From NCBI GenBank assembly GCA_015847255.1, contig JADLZK010009260.1:1-64000 (forward strand): a stretch of 64,000 nucleotides of DNA, in the 5' to 3' direction. A program made the translations under genes and the position numbers. Shown here piece by piece: positions 39,001-54,500 of the stretch; position 1 is the stretch's first letter, and every line of letters begins with the position of its first letter. The DNA comes from Hyparrhenia diplandra. Lineage: Eukaryota; Streptophyta; Magnoliopsida; Poales; Poaceae. The notes below the pieces were generated by a model. The model did not search any database and was not told the origin of the DNA. It saw only the letters and a list, made by a program, of their open reading frames with translations.

Positions 39001-42000
39001 GAAAGGTACATAGGAAGTTAGGGTGGATAGGTTAGATGATGGTAGGATCAATTACATTGCGTTCCCCAACCGTTAATATATGTTTCTAGATGTGACATTA
39101 GGGGCTGGCGCTGATTTCAGCTCGAACTCAAAACAAAAAGAAGTTTCCAATCCGGCTATGGAATCGAGCTAGACTTTTTGCGATTTGTGGAATCAAATGC
39201 CTCACCCTAGAGAGCGTAAATTTAAACAAGTGGACCATTAGAGTTTTTTTCTATGAATCACTTGTTTTTTTTGAGAAACTAAGAATCACTTGTCATACGC
39301 CTCAAAGTAGCACTTGTTTAGAGTGAAATCTTGGAATTCCATCGAAAATCTACGTAATGGACCTACGTGCAGAAACAAGAAGGGAGCGACACGAAAGGTA
39401 CATAGGAAGTTAGGGTGGATAGGTTAGATGATGGTAGGATCAATTACATTGTGTTCCCCAACCGTTAATATATGTTTCTAGATGTGACATTAGGGGCTGC
39501 TTTGGCGCTGATTTCAGCTCGAACTCAAAGCGAAAGAAGTTTCCAATCGGCTATGGAATCGAGCTAGACTTTTTTTGATTTGTGGAATCAAATGCCTCAC
39601 CCTAGAGAGCGTAAATTTGAACAAGTGGACCATTAGAGAGTTTTTCTATGAATCTTGTCTTTTTTTTTTTTGAGAAACTAAGAATCACTTGTCATACGCC
39701 TCAAAGTAGCACTTGTTTAGAGTGAAATCTTGGAATTCCATCGAAAATCTACGTAATGGACCCTACGTGCGAAACAAGAAGGGGAGCGACACGAAAGGTA
39801 CATAGGAAGTTAGGGTGGATAGGTTAGATGATGGTAGGATCAATTACATTGTGTTCCCCAACCGTTAATATATGTTTCTAGATGTGACATTAGGGCTTTG
39901 GCGCTGATTTCAGCTTTCGAACTCAAAAGCGAAGAGAAGTTTCCAATCCGGCTATGGAATCGAGCTAGACTTTTTTTTTGCGGTTGTGGAATCAAATGCC
40001 TCACCCTAGAAGAGCGTAAATTTAAACAAGTGGACCATTAGAGAGTTTTTTTGAAACTAAGAATCACTTGTCATACGCCTCAAAGTAGCACTTGTTTTAG
40101 AGTGAAATCTTGGAATTCCATCGAAAATCTACGTAATGTCGACCTACGTCTGCGAAACAAGAAGGGAGCGACACGAAAGGTACATAGGAAGTTAGGGTGG
40201 ATAGGTTAGATGATGGTAGGATCAATTACATTGTGTTCCCCAACCGTTAATATATGTTTCTAGATGTGACATTAGGGCTCTTTGGCGCTGATTTCAGCTC
40301 GAACTCAAAAGCGAAAGAAGTTTCCAATCCGGCTATGGAATCGAGCTAGACTTTTTTGCGGTTGTGGAATCAAATGCCTCACCCTAGAGAGCGTAAATTT
40401 GAACAAGTGGACCATTAGAGAGTTTTTCTATGAATCACTTGTCTTTTTTTTTGAGAAACTAAGAATCACTTGTCATACGCCTCAAAGTAGCACTTGTTTA
40501 GAGTGAAATCTTGGAATTCCATCGAAAATCTGTAATGTCGACCTACGTGCAGAAACAAGAAGGGAGCGACACGAAAGGTACATAGGAAGTTAGGGTGGAT
40601 AGGTTAGATGATGGTAGGATCAATTACATTGTGTTCCCCAACCGTTAATATATGTTTCTAGATGTGACATTAGGGGCTTGGCGCTGATTTCAGCTCGAAC
40701 TCAAAACAAAAGAAGTTTCCAATCCGGCTATGGAATCGAGCTAGACTTTTTTGCGGTTGTGGAATCAAATGCCTCACCCTAGAGAGCGTAAATTTGAACA
40801 AAGTGGACCATTAGAGAGTTTTTCTATGAATCACTTGCCTAAGAATCACTTGTCATACGCCTCAAAGTAGCACTTGTTTAGAGTGAAATCTTGGAATTCC
40901 ATCGAAAATCTCGTATGGAGCCTACGTGCCGAAACAAGAAGGGAGCGACACGAAAGGTACATAGGAAGTTAGGGTGGATAGGTTAGATGATGGTAGGATC
41001 AATTACATTGTGTTCCCCAACCGTTAATATATGTTTCTAGATGTGACATTAGGGCTGCTTGGCGCTGATTTCAGCTCGAACTCAAAACAAGAGAAGTTTC
41101 CAATCCGGCTATGGAATCGAGCTAGACTTTTTTTGCGGTTGTGGAATCAAATGCCTCACCCTAGAGAGCGTAAATTTGAACAAGTGGACCATTAGAGAGT
41201 TTTTCTATGAATCACTTGTCTTTTTTTTTTGAGAAACTAAGAATCACTTGTCATACGCCTCAAAGTAGCACTTGTTTAGAGTGAAATCTTGGAATTCCAT
41301 CGAAAATCTACGTAATGGACCTACGTCTTAGAAACAAGAAGGGAGCGACACGAAAAGTACATAGGAAGTTAGGGTGGATAGGTTAGATGATGGTAGGATC
41401 AATTACATTGTGTTCCCCAACCGTTAATATATGTTTCTAGATGTGACATTAGGGCTGCTGCGGCTGATTTCATTTCGAACTCAAAACAAAGAGAAGTTTC
41501 CAATCCGGCTATGGAATCGAGCTAGACTTTTTTGCGGTTGTGGAATCAAATGCCTCACCCTAGAGAAGCGTAAATTTAAACAAGTGGACCATTGGAGTTT
41601 TCATTATTATCTTGTTTTTTTTTGAGAAACTATGAATCACTTGTCATACGCCTCAAAGTAGCACTTGTTTAGAGTGAAATCTTGGAATTCCATCGAAAAT
41701 CTACAGTTGTCGACCTACGTGCAGAAACAAGAAGGGAGCGACACGAAGGTACATAGGAAGTTAGGGTGGATAGGTTAGATGATGGTAGGATCAATTACAT
41801 TGTGTTCCCCAACCGTTAATATATGTTTCTAGATGTGACATTAGGGCTGCTTTAGCGCTGATTTCAGCTCGAACTCAAAACGAAAAGAAGTTTCCAATCC
41901 GGCTATGGAATCGAGCTAGACTTTTTTTGCGGTTGTGGAATCAAATGCCTCACCCTAGAGAGCGTAAATTTAAACAAGTGGACCATTAGAGAGTTTTTCT

Positions 42001-45000
42001 ATGAATCACTTGTCTTTTTTTTTGAGAAACTAAAAGAATCACTTGTCATACGCCTCAAAGTAGCACTTGTTTAGAGTGAAATCTTGGAATTCCATCAAAA
42101 ATCTACGTATGCGACCTACGTCAAATTGCGAAACAAGAAGGGGAGCGACACGAAAGGTACATAGGAAGTTAGGGTGGATAGGTTAGATGATGGTAGGATC
42201 AATTACATTGTGTTCCCCAACCGTTAATATATGTTTCTAGATGTGACATTAAGGCCTTCTTTGCGCTGATTTCAGCTCGAACTCAAAACGAAGAGAAGTT
42301 TCCAATCCGGCTATGGAATCGAGCTAGACTTTTTTGCGGTTGTGGAATCAAATGCCTCACCCTAGAAGCGTAAATTTAAACAAGTGGACCATTAGAGTTT
42401 TTCTATGAATCACTTGTCTTTTTTTTTCTATGAATCACTTGTCATACGCCTCAAAGTAGCACTTGTTTAGAGTGAAATCTTGGAATTCCATCGAAAATCT
42501 ACGTAATTAGACCTACGTGCGAAACAAGAAGGGAGCGACACGAAAGGTACATAGGAAGTTAGGGTGGATAGGTTAGATGATGGTAGGATCAATTACATTG
42601 TGTTCCCCAACCGTTAATATATGTTTCTAGATGTGACATTAGGGCTGCTTTGGCGCTGATTTCTTTCGAACTCAAAACGAAGAGAAGTTTCCAATCCGGC
42701 TATGGAATCGAGCTAGACTTTTTGCGGTTGTGGAATCAAATGCCTCACCCTAGAGAGCGTAAATTTGAACAAGTGGACCATTAGAGTTTTTTTTCTATGA
42801 ATCACTTGTCTTTTTTTTGAGAAACTAAGAATCACTTGTCATACGCCTCAAAGTAGCACTTGTTTAGAGTGAAATCTTGGAATTCCATCGAAAATCTCAG
42901 TAATCGACCTACGTCTTAGAAACAAGAAGGGGAGCGACACGAAAGGTACATAGGAAGTTAGGGTGGATAGGTTAGATGATGGTAGGATCAATTACATTGT
43001 GTTCCCCAACCGTTAATATATGTTTCTAGATGTGACATTAGGGCCTCGGCGCTGATTTCATTTCGAACTCAAAAGCAAAGAGAAGTTTCCAATCCGGCTA
43101 TGGAATCGAGCTAGACTTTTTTTGCGGTTGTGGAATCAAATGCCTCACCCTAGAGAGCGTAAATTTAAACAAGTGGACCATTAGAGTTTTTCTATGAATC
43201 ACTTGCTTTTTTTTTTTGAGAAACTAAGAATCACTTGTCATACGCCTCAAAGTAGCACTTGTTTAGAGTGAAATCTTGGAATTCCATCGAAAATCTACGT
43301 GTTGACCTCGTACCGAAACAAGAAGGGAGCGACACGAAAGGTACATAGGAAGTTAGGGTGGATAGGTTAGATGATGGTAGGATCAATTACATTGCGTTCC
43401 CCAACCGTTAATATATGTTTCTAGATGTGACATTAGGGCCTCTTTGGCGCTGATTCATTTCGAACTCAAAACAAAGAAGTTTCCAATCCGGCTATGGAAT
43501 CGAGCTAGACTTTTTTTTTGCGGTTGTGGAATCAAATGCCTCACCCTAAGCGTAAATTTGAACAAGTGGACCATTAGAGAGTTTTCTATGAATCTTGTCT
43601 TTTTTTTTTGAGAAACTAAGAATCACTTGTCATACGCCTCAAAGTAGCACTTGTTTAGAGTGAAATCTTGGAATTCCATCGAAAATCTGTAATAGAGCCT
43701 ACGTTAGAAACAAGAAGGGGAGCGACACGAAAGGTACATAGGAAGTTAGGGTGGATAGGTTAGATGATGGTAGGATCAATTACATTGTGTTCCCCAACCG
43801 TTAATATATGTTTCTAGATGTGACATTAGGGCTGCTGGCGCTGATTTCAGCTCGAACTCAAAACGAACGAAGTTTCCAATCCGGCTATGGAATCGAGCTA
43901 GACTTTTTTTTGCGGTTGTGGAATCAAATGCCTCACCCTAGAGAGCGTAAATTTGAACAAGTGGACCATTAGAGAGTTTTTCTATGAATCACTTGTCTTT
44001 TTTTTTTTTTTTGAGAAACTAAGAATCACTTGTCATCGCCTCAAAGTAGCACTTGTTTAGAGTGAAATCTTGGAATTCCATCGAAAATCTACGTAATCGA
44101 CCTGTCGTCTGCGAAACAAGAAGGGGAGCGACACGAAAGGTACATAGGAAGTTAGGGTGGATAGGTTAGATGATGGTAGGATCAATTACATTGTGTTCCC
44201 CAACCGTTAATATATGTTTCTAGATGTGACATTAGGGCTTCTTGGCGCTGATTTCAGCTCGAACTCAAAACGAAAGAAGTTTCCAATCCGGCTATGGAAT
44301 CGAGCTAGACTTTTTGCGGTTGTGGAATCAAATGCCTCACCCTAGAGAGCGTAAATTTGAACAAGTGGACCATTAGAGAGTTTTTCTATGAATCACTTGT
44401 CTTTTTTTTTGAGAAACTAAGAATCACTTGTCATACGCCTCAAAGTAGCACTTGTTTAGAGTGAAATCTTGGAATTCCATCGAAAATCTACGTGTCGACC
44501 TACGTCTTAGAAACAAGAAGGGAGCGACACGAAAGGTACATAGGAAGTTAGGGTGGATAGGTTAGATGATGGTAGGATCAATTACATTGCGTTCCCCAAC
44601 CGTTAATATATGTTTCTAGATGTGACATTAGGGGCTGCTTTGGCGCTGATTTCAGCTCGAACTCAAAAGCGAAGAAGTTTCCAATCCGGCTATGGAATCG
44701 AGCTAGACTTTTTTGCGGTTGTGGAATCAAATGCCTCACCCTAGAGAGCGTAAATTTAAACAAGTGGACCATTAGAGAGTTTTTCTATGAATCACTTGCT
44801 AAGAATCATACGCCTCAAAGTAGCACTTGTTTAGAGTGAAATCTTGGAATTCCATCGAAAATCTACGTAATTGACCTACGTGCGAAACAAGAAGGGGAGC
44901 GACACGAAAGGTACATAGGAAGTTAGGGTGGATAGGTTAGATGATGGTAGGATCAATTACATTGCGTTCCCCAACCGTTAATATATGTTTCTAGATGTGA

Positions 45001-45265
45001 CATTAGGGCTTCTTGGCGCTGATTTCAGCTCGAACTCAAAGCGAAGAGAAGTTTCCAATCCGGCTATGGAATCGAGCTAGACTTTTTTGCGGTTGTGGAA
45101 TCAAATGCCTCACCCTAGAGAGCGTAAATTTGAACAAGTGGACCATTAGAGTTTTTCTATGAATCACTTGTCTTGTTTTTTTTGAGAAACTAAGAATCAC
45201 TTGTCATACGCCTCAAAGTAGCACTTGTTTAGAGTGAAATCTTGGAATTCCATCGAAAATCTACG
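24058..45265. repeat. Uniform domain of array 2 (gagcgac / gagagcg subfamily)
   Basis: Roughly 54 units share ggagcgacacgaaagg, gagagcgtaaattt or its gaagcg variants, ggctatggaatcgagctag and ggtggataggttag. Most have gtgttcccc rather than gcgttcccc. The segment after gacattaggg varies among cttctttggcgc, ctgctggcgc and ctctttggcgc, and the next motif is cagctcgaa, catttcgaa or cctttcgaa. I saw no higher-order order in this domain, apart from recurrent short units (for example anchors 26050, 27610 and 28779). Confidence 0.85.
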
Positions 45266-45513
45266 TAATGAAACGACCTACGTACATAGAAGTTAGGGAA
45301 ACAAGAAGGGAGCGACACGAAAGGTACATAGGAAGTTAGGGTGGATAGGTTAGATGATGGTAGGATCAATTACATTGTGTTCCCCAACCGTTAATATATG
45401 TTTTCTAGATGTGACATTAGGGCTCTTGGCGCTGATTTCCTTTCGAACTCAAAACGAAGAAGAAGTTTCCAATAAGGCTATGGAATCGAGCTAGACTTTT
45501 TTCTAGATGTGAC
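45266..45513. repeat. Two templated insertions in adjacent units
   Basis: At about 45281-45298 a near-copy of the downstream segment gtacataggaagttaggg is inserted, with one base missing, between the variable acgt spot and aaacaagaag. This makes the interval 413 bp. In the next unit, at about 45501-45513, ttctagatgtgac, copied from about 100 bp upstream in the unit, replaces the usual ttgcg before gttgtgg. That interval is 411 bp. Both are copies of the unit's own sequence placed out of register. Confidence 0.85.
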
Positions 45514-48500
45514 GGTTGTGGAATCAAATGCCTCACCCTAGAGAACGTAAATTTGAACAAGTGGACCATTAGAGAGTTTTTCTATCAATCACTTGTCTTT
45601 TTTTTTTTTGAGAAACTAAGAATCACTTGTCATGCGCCTCAAAGTAGCACTTGTTTAGAGTGAAATCTTGGAATTCCATCGAAAATCTACGTAATGGACC
45701 TACGTGCGAAACAAGAAGGGGAGCGACACGAAAGGTACATAGGAAGTTAGGGTGGATAGGTTAGATGATGGTAGGATCAATTACATTGTGTTCCCCAACC
45801 GTTAATATATGTTTCTAGATGTGACATTAGGGCTCTTTGGCGCTGATTTCCTTCGAACTCAAAACGAAGAGAAGTTTCCAATCCGGCTATGGAATCGAGC
45901 TAGACTTTTTTTGCGGTTGTGGAATCAAATGCCTCACCCTAGAAGAACGTAAATTTGAACAAGTGGACCATTAGAGTTTTTCTATGAATCACTTGTCTTT
46001 TTTTTTTTGAGAAACTAAGAATCACTTGTCATACGCCTCAAAGTAGCACTTGTTTAGAGTGAAATCTTGGAATTCCATCGAAAATCTACGTGTCGACCTA
46101 CGTACCAAAACAAGAAGGGAAGCGACACGAAAGGTACATAGGAAGTTAGGGTGGATAGGTTAGATGATGGTAGGATCAATTACATTGTGTTCCCCCAACC
46201 GTTAATATATGTTTCTAGATGTGACATTAGGGCTTCTTGGCGCTGATTTCAGCTTCGAACTCAAAGCGAAGAAGTTTCCAATCCGGCTATGGAATCGAGC
46301 TAGACTTTTTGCGGTTGTGGAATCAAATGCCTCACCTAGAGAGAACGTAAATTTGAACAAGTGGACCATTAGAGAGTTTTTCTATGAATCCTTGTCTTTT
46401 TTTTGAAACTAAGAATCACTTGTCATACGCCTCAAAGTAGCACTTGTTTAGAGTGAAATCTTGGAATTCCATCGAAAATCTACAGTAATGCGAGCCTACG
46501 TGCGAAACAACAAGGGGAGCGACACGAAAGGTACATAGGAAGTTAGGGTGGATAGGTTAGATGATGGTAGGATCAATTACATTGCGTTCCCCAACCGTTA
46601 ATATATGTTTTCTAGATGTGACATTAGGGCTTCTTGCGCTGATTTCAGCTCGAACTCAAAGCGAAGAAGTTTCCAATCCGGCTATGGAATCGAGCTAGAC
46701 TTTTTTTTGCGATTTGTGGAATCAAATGCCTCACCCTAGAGAGCGTAAATTTGAACAAGTGGACCATTAGAGAGTTTTTCTATGAATCACTTATCTTTTT
46801 TTTTTTTGAGAAACTAAGAATCACTTGTCATACGCCTCAAAGTAGCACTTGTTTAGAGTGAAATCTTGGAATTCCATCGAAAATCTACGTAATGGACCTC
46901 GTGCCGAAACAAGAAGGGGAGCGACACGAAAAGTACATAGGAAGTTAGGGTAGATAGGTTAGATGATGGTAGGATCAATTACATTGCGTTCCCCAACCGT
47001 TAATATATGTTTCTAGATGTGACATCAAGGCCTGCTGGCGCTGATTTCAGCTCGAACTCAAAACAAGAAGAAGTTTCCAATCCGGCTATGGAATCGAGCT
47101 AGACTTTTTTTTGCGGTTGTGGAATCAAATGCCTCACCCTAGAGAACGTAAATTTAAACAAGTGGACCATTAGAGTTTTTCTATGAATCACTTGTCTTCT
47201 TTTTTTGAGAAACTAAGAATCACTTGTCATACGCCTCAAAGTAGCACTTGTTTAGAGTGAAATCTTGGAATTCCATCGAAAATCTACGTATTGTCGACCT
47301 ACGTGCCGAAACAAGAAGGGGAGCCTTGAAGCGAAGGTACATAGGAAGTTAGGGTGGATAGGTTAGATGATGGTAGGATCAATTACATTGTGTTCCCCAA
47401 CCGTTAATATATGTTTCTAGATGTGACATTAGGGCTGCTGGCGCTGATTTCAGCTCGAACTCAAAACGAAAAGAAGTTTCCAATCCGGCTATGGAATCGA
47501 GCTAGACTTTTTGCGGTTGTGGAATCAAATGCCTCACCCTAGAGAGCGTAAATTTGAACAAGTGGACCATTAGAGTTTTTCTATGAATCACTTGTCTTTT
47601 TTTTGAGAAACTAAGAATCACTTGTCATACGCCTCAAAGTAGCACTTGTTTAGAGTGAAATCTTGGAATTCCATCAAAATCTCGTGTCGACCTACGTACC
47701 GAAACAAGAAGGGAGCGACACGAAAGGTACATAGGAAGTTAGGGTGGATAGGTTAGATGATGGTAGGATCAATTACATTGTGTTCCCCAACCGTTAATAT
47801 ATGTTTCTAGATGTGACATTAGGGCTGCTTCTTTGGCGCTGATTTCAGCTCGAACTCAAAACGAGAAGAGAAGTTTCCAATCCGGCTATGGAATCGAGCT
47901 AGACTTTTTTTTGCGGTTGTGGAATCAAATGCCTCACCCTAGAGAACGTAAATTTAAACAAGTGGACCATTAGTCTTGTCTTTTTTTTTTCTATGAATCA
48001 CTTGTCATACGCCTCAAAGTAGCACTTGTTTAGAGTGAAATCTTGGAATTCCATCAAAAATCTACGTGCCGACCTACGTGCCAGAAACAAGAAGGGAGCG
48101 ACACGAAAAGGTACATAGGAAGTTAGGGTGGATAGGTTAGATGATGGTAGGATCAATTACATTGCGTTCCCCAACCGTTAATATATGTTTCTAGATGTGA
48201 CATTAGGGCCTGCTTTGCGCTGATTTCAGCTCGAACTCAAAACAAGAAGAAGTTTCCAATCCGGCTATGGAATCGAGCTAGACTTTTTTTTTGCGGTTGT
48301 GGAATCAAATGCCTCACCCAAGAGAGCGTAAATTTAAACAAGTGGACCATTAGAGTTTTTCTATGAATCACTTGTCTTTTTTTGAGAAACTAAGAATCAC
48401 TTGTCATACGCCTCAAAGTAGCACTTGTTTAGAGTGAAATCTTGGAATTCCATCGAAAATCTACGTAATCGACCTACGTCTTAGAAACAAGAAGGGGGAG

Positions 48501-51500
48501 CGACATGAAAGGTACATAGGAAGTTAGGGTGGATAGGTTAGATGATGGTAGGATCAATTACATTGTGTTCCCCAACCGTTAATATATGTTTCTAGATGTG
48601 ACATTAGGGCCTGCTGGCGCTGATTTCAGCTCGAACTCAAAACGAGAGAAGTTTCCAATCAGGCTATGGAATCGAGCTAGACTTTTTGCGGTTGTGGAAT
48701 CAAATGCCTCACCCTAGAGAACGTAAATTTGAACAAGTGGACCATTAGAGTTTTTCTATGAATCACTTGTCTTTTTTTTTGAGAAACTAAGAATCACTTG
48801 TCATACGCCTCAAAGTAGCACTTGTTTAGAGTGAAATCTTGGAATTCCATCGAAAATCTCTGTAATCGACCTACGTCTGCGAAACAAGAAGGGGAACGAC
48901 ACGAAAGTACATAGGAAGTTAGGGTGGATAGGTTAGATGATGGTAGGATCAATTACATTGTGTTCCCCAACCGTTAATATATGTTTCTAGATGTGACATT
49001 AGGGCCTGCTGGCGCTGATTTCAGCTCGAACTCAAAACGAAGAGAAGTTTCCAATCCGGCTATGGAATCGAGCTAGACTTTTTTGCGGTTGTGGAATCAA
49101 ATGCCTCACCCTAGAGAACGTAAATTTAAACAAGTGGACCATTAGAGAGTTTTTCTATGAATCACTTGTCATACGCCTCAAAGTAGCACTTGTTTAGAGT
49201 GAAATCTTGGAATTCCATCGAAAATCTACGTTGTCGACCTACGTGCAGAAACAAGAAGGGAGCGACACGAAAGGTACATAGGAAGTTAGGGTGGATAGGT
49301 TAGATGATGGTAGGATCAATTACATTGCGTTCCCCAACCGTTAATATATGTTTCTAGATGTGACATTAGGGCTGCTTTGGCGCTGATTTCAGCTCGAACT
49401 CAAAACGAAGAGAAGTTTCCAATCCGGCTATGGAATCGAGCTAGAATTTTTGCGGTTGTGGAATCAAATGCCTCACCCTAGAGAACGTAAATTTGAACAA
49501 GTGGACCATTAGAGAGTTTTTCTATGAATCACTTGTCTTGTCTTATTTTTTTTTTTGAGAAACTAAGAATCACTTGTCATACGCCTCAAAGTAGCACTTG
49601 TTTAGAGTGAAATCTTGGAATTCCATCGAAAATCTCTAATGTCGACCTACGTACCGAAACAAGAAGGGAACGACACGAAAAGGTACATAGGAAGTTAGGG
49701 TGGATAGGTTAGATGATGGTAGGATCAATTAAATTGTGTTCCCCCAACCGTTAATATATGTTTCTAGATGTGACATTAGGGCTTCTTGCGCTGATTTCAG
49801 CTCGAACTCAAAACAAGAGAAGTTTCCAATCCGGCTATGGAATCGAGCTAGACTTTTGCGGTTGTGGAATCAAATGCCTCACCCTAGAGAACGTAAATTT
49901 GAACAAGTGGACCATTAGAGAGTTTTTCTATCAATCACTTGTTTTTTTTTTGAGAAACTAAGAATCACTTGTCATACGCCTCAAAGTAGCACTTGTTTTA
50001 GAGTGAAATCTTGGAATTCCATCGAAAATCTACGTAATCGACCTACGTCTGCGAAACAAGAAGGGGAACGACATGAAAGGTACATAGGAAGTTAGGGGTG
50101 GATAGGTTAGATGATGGTAGGATCAATTACATTGTGTTCCCCAACCGTTAATATATGTTTCTAGATGTGACATTAGGGACTTTGGCGCTGATTTCAGCTC
50201 GAACTCAAAGCGAAGAGAAGCTTCCAATCCGGCTATGGAATCGAGCAAGACTTTTTTTGCGGTTGTGGAATCAAATGCCTCACCCTAGAGAGCGTAAATT
50301 TGAACAAGTGGACCATTAGAGAGTTTTTCTATGAATCACTTGTCTTTTTTTTTTTTTGAGAAACTAAGAATCACTTGTCATACGCCTCAAAGTAGCACTT
50401 GTTTAGAGTGAAATCTTGGAATTCCATCGAAAATCTACGTATGTCGACCTACGTCAAAACAAGAAGGGAGCGACACGAAAAGTACATAGGAAGTTAGGGT
50501 AGATAGGTTAGATGATGGAAGGATCAATTACATTGCGTTCCCCAACCGTTAATATATGTTTCTAGATGTGACATTAGGCTGCTTGGCGCTGATTTCAGCT
50601 CGAACTCAAAACGAAGAGAAGTTTCCAATCCGGCTATGGAATCGAGCTAGACTTTTTTTGCGGTTGTGGAATCAAATGCCTCACCCTAGAGAACGTAAAT
50701 TTGAACAAGTGGACCATTAGAGAGTTTTTCTATGAATCACTTGTCTTTTTTTGAGAAACTAAGAATCACTTGTCATACGCCTCAAAGTAGCACTTGTTTA
50801 GAGTGAAATCTTGGAATTCCATCGAAAATCTCTATGTCGACCTACGTGCCGAAACAAGAAGGGAGCGACACGAAAGGTACATAGGAAGTTAGGGTAGATA
50901 GGTTAGATGATGGTAGGATCAATTACATTGCGTTCCCCAACCGTTTAATATATGTTTCTAGATGTGACATTAGAGCTGCTGGCGCTGATTTCAGCTCGAA
51001 CTCAAAACGAAAGAAGCTTCCAATCCGGCTATGGAATCGAGCAAGACTTTTTTTGCGGTTGTGGAATCAAATGCCTCACCTAGAAGAACGTAAATTTGAA
51101 CAAGTGGACCATTAGAGTTTTTCTATGAATCACTTGTTTTTTTTTTTTGAGAAACTAAGAATCACTTGTCATACGCCTCAAAGTAGCACTTGTTTAGAGT
51201 GAAATCTTGGAATTCCATCGAAAATCTGCGTGTCGACCTACGTGCAGAAACAAGAAGGGAGCGACACGAAAGGTACATAGGAAGTTAGGATGGATAGGTT
51301 AGATGATGGTAGGATCAATTACATTGTGTTCCCCAACCGTTAATATATGTTTCTAGATGTGACATTAGGGCTTGCTTTGGCGCTGATTTCAGCTCGAACT
51401 CAAAAGCGAAGCGAAGTTTCCAATCCGGCTATGGAATCGAGCTAGACTTTTTTTGCGGTTGTGTAATCAAATGCCTCACCCTAGAGAACGTAAATTTGAG

Positions 51501-54500
51501 CAAGTGGACCATTAGAGTTTTTCTATGAATCACTTATCTTTATTTTTTTGAGAAACTAAGAATCACTTGTCATACGCCTCAAAGTAGCACTTGTTTAGAG
51601 TGAAATCTTGGAATTCCATCGAAAATCTGTTTTAGACCTACGTGCGAAACAAGAAGGGAGCGACACGAAAGGTACAAAGGAAGTTAGGGTGGATAGGTTA
51701 GATGATGGTAGGATCAATTACATTGCGTTCCCCAACCGTTAATATATGTTTCTAGATGTGACATTAAGGCCTCTTTGGCGCTGATTTCAGCTCGAACTCA
51801 AAGCGAGAAGAGAAGTTTCCAATCCGGCTATGGAATCGAGCTAGACTTTTTTTGCGGTTGTGGAATCAAATGCCTCACCCTAGAGAACGTAAATTTAAAC
51901 AAGTGGACCATTAGAGAGTTTTTCTATGAATCACTTTTTTTTTGAATCCATACGCCTCAAAGTAGCACTTGTTTAGAGTGAAATATTGGAATTCCATCGA
52001 AAATCTACGTAATCGACCTACGTCTGCAGAAACAAGAAGGGGAGCGACACGAAAGGTACATAGGAAGTTAGGATGGATAGGTTAGATGATGGTAGGATCA
52101 ATTACATTGTGTTCCCCAAACCGTTAAATATATGTTTCTAGATGTGACATTAGGGCCTGCTGGCGCTGATTTCAGCTGAACTCAAAACGAAGAGAAGCTT
52201 CCAATCCGGCTATGGAATCGAGCTAGACTTTTTTTGCGGTTGTGGAATCAAATGCCTCACCCTAGAGAACGAAAATTTGAACAAGTGGACCATTAGAGTT
52301 TTTCTATGAATCACTTGTCTTTTTTTGAGAAACTAAGAATCACTTGTCATACGCCTCAAAGTAGCACTTGTTTAGAGTGAAATCTTGGAATTCCATCGAA
52401 AATCTCTGTATCGACCTACGTGCCGAAACAAGAAGGGGAGCGACATGAAAGGTACATAGGAAGTTAGGGTGGATAGGTTAGATGATGGTAGGATCAATTA
52501 TATTGTGTTCCCCAACCGTTAATATATGTTTCTAGATGTGACATTAGGGCTTCTTGGCGCTGATTTCAGCTTCGAACTCAAAACGAAGAGAAGTTTCCAA
52601 TCCGGCTATGGAATCGAGCTAGACTTTTTTTGCGGTTGTGGAATCAAATGCCTCACCCTAGAAACGTAAATTTGAACAAGTGGACCATTAGAGTTTTTCT
52701 ATGAATCACTTGTTTTTTTTTTTTGAGAAACTAAGAATCACTTGTCATACGCCTCAAAGTAGCACTTGTTTAGAGTGAAATCTTGGAATTCCATCGAAAA
52801 TCTCTGTGTCGACCTACGTACCGAAACAAGAAGGGGAGCGACACGAAAAGTACATAGGAAGTTAGGGTAGATAGGTTAGATGATGGTAGGATCAATTACA
52901 TTGCATTCCCCAACCGTTAATATATGTTTCTAGGCGTGACATTAGAGCTGCTGGCGCTGATTTCAGCTCGAACTCAAAAGAAGAGAAGCTTCCAATCCGG
53001 CTATGGAATCGAGCAAGACTTTTTTGCGGTTGTGGAATCAAATGCCTCACCCTAGAGAACGTAAATTTGAACAAGTGGACCATTAGAGAGTTTTTCTATG
53101 AATCACTTGTCTTTTTTTTTGAGAAAACTAAGAATCACTTGTCATACGCCTCAAAGTAGCACTTGTTTAGAGTGAAATCTTGGAATTCCATCGAAAATCT
53201 ACAGTAATGGACCTACGTGCGAGAAACAAGAAGGGGAGCGACATGAAAGGTACATAGGAAGTTAGGGTGGATAGGTTAGATGATGGTAGGATCAATTACA
53301 TTGTGTTCCCCAACCGTTAATATATGTTTCTAGATGTGACATTAGGGCCTGCTGGCGCTGATTTCAGCTCGAACTCAAACGAAGAGAAGTTTCCAATCCG
53401 GCTATGGAATCGAGCTAGACTTTTTTTGCGGTTGTGCAATCAAATGCCTCACCCTAGAGAACGTAAATTTGAACAAGTGGACCATTAGAGAGTTTTTCTA
53501 TGAATCACTTGTCTTTTATTTTGAGAAACTAAGAATCACTTGTCATACGCCTCAAAGTAGCACTTGTTTAGAGTGAAATCTTGGAATTCCATCGAAAATC
53601 TTTAATCGACCTACGTTACCGAAACAAGAAGGGGAGCGACACGAAAGGTACATAGGAAGTTAGGGTGGATAGGTTAGATGATGGTAGGATCAATTACATT
53701 GTGTTCCCCAACCGTTAATATATGTTTCTAGATGTGACATTAGGGCTTCTTTGGCGCTGATTTCAGCTCGAACTCAAAACGAAGCGAAGTTTCCAATCCG
53801 GCTATGGAATCGAGCTAGACTTTTTTGCGGTTGTGGAATCAAATGGCTCACCCTAGAGAACGTAAATTTGAACAAGTGGACCATTAGAGAGTTTTTCTAT
53901 CAATCACTTGTCTTTTTTTTTTTGAGAAACTAAGAATCACTTGTCATATGCCTCAAAGTAGCACTTGTTTAGAGTGAAATCTTGGAATTCCATCGAAAAT
54001 CTTTGTGTCGACCTACGCACCGAAACAAGAAGGGAAACGACACGAAAGGTACATAGGAAGTTAGGATGGATAGGTTAGATGATGGTAGGATCAATTACAT
54101 TGTGTTCCCCAACCGTTAATATATGTTTCTAGATGTGACATTAGGGCTTCTTTGGCGCTGATTTCAGCTCGAACTCAAAACGAAGAGAAGTTTCCAATCC
54201 GGCTATGGAATCGAGCTAGACTTTGTTTGCGGTTGTGGAATCAAATGCCTCACCCTAGAGAACGTAAATTTGAACAAGTGGACCATTAGAGAGTTTTTCT
54301 ATCAATCACTTGTCTTTTTTTTTTGAGAAACTAAGAATCACTTGTCATACGCCTCAAAGTAGCACTTGTTTAGAGTGAAATCTTGGAATTCCATCGAAAA
54401 TCTCTGTGTCGACCTACGTACCGAAACAAGAAGGGGAACGACACGAAAAGTACATAGGAAGTTAGGGTAGATAGGTTAGATGATGGTAGGATCAATTACA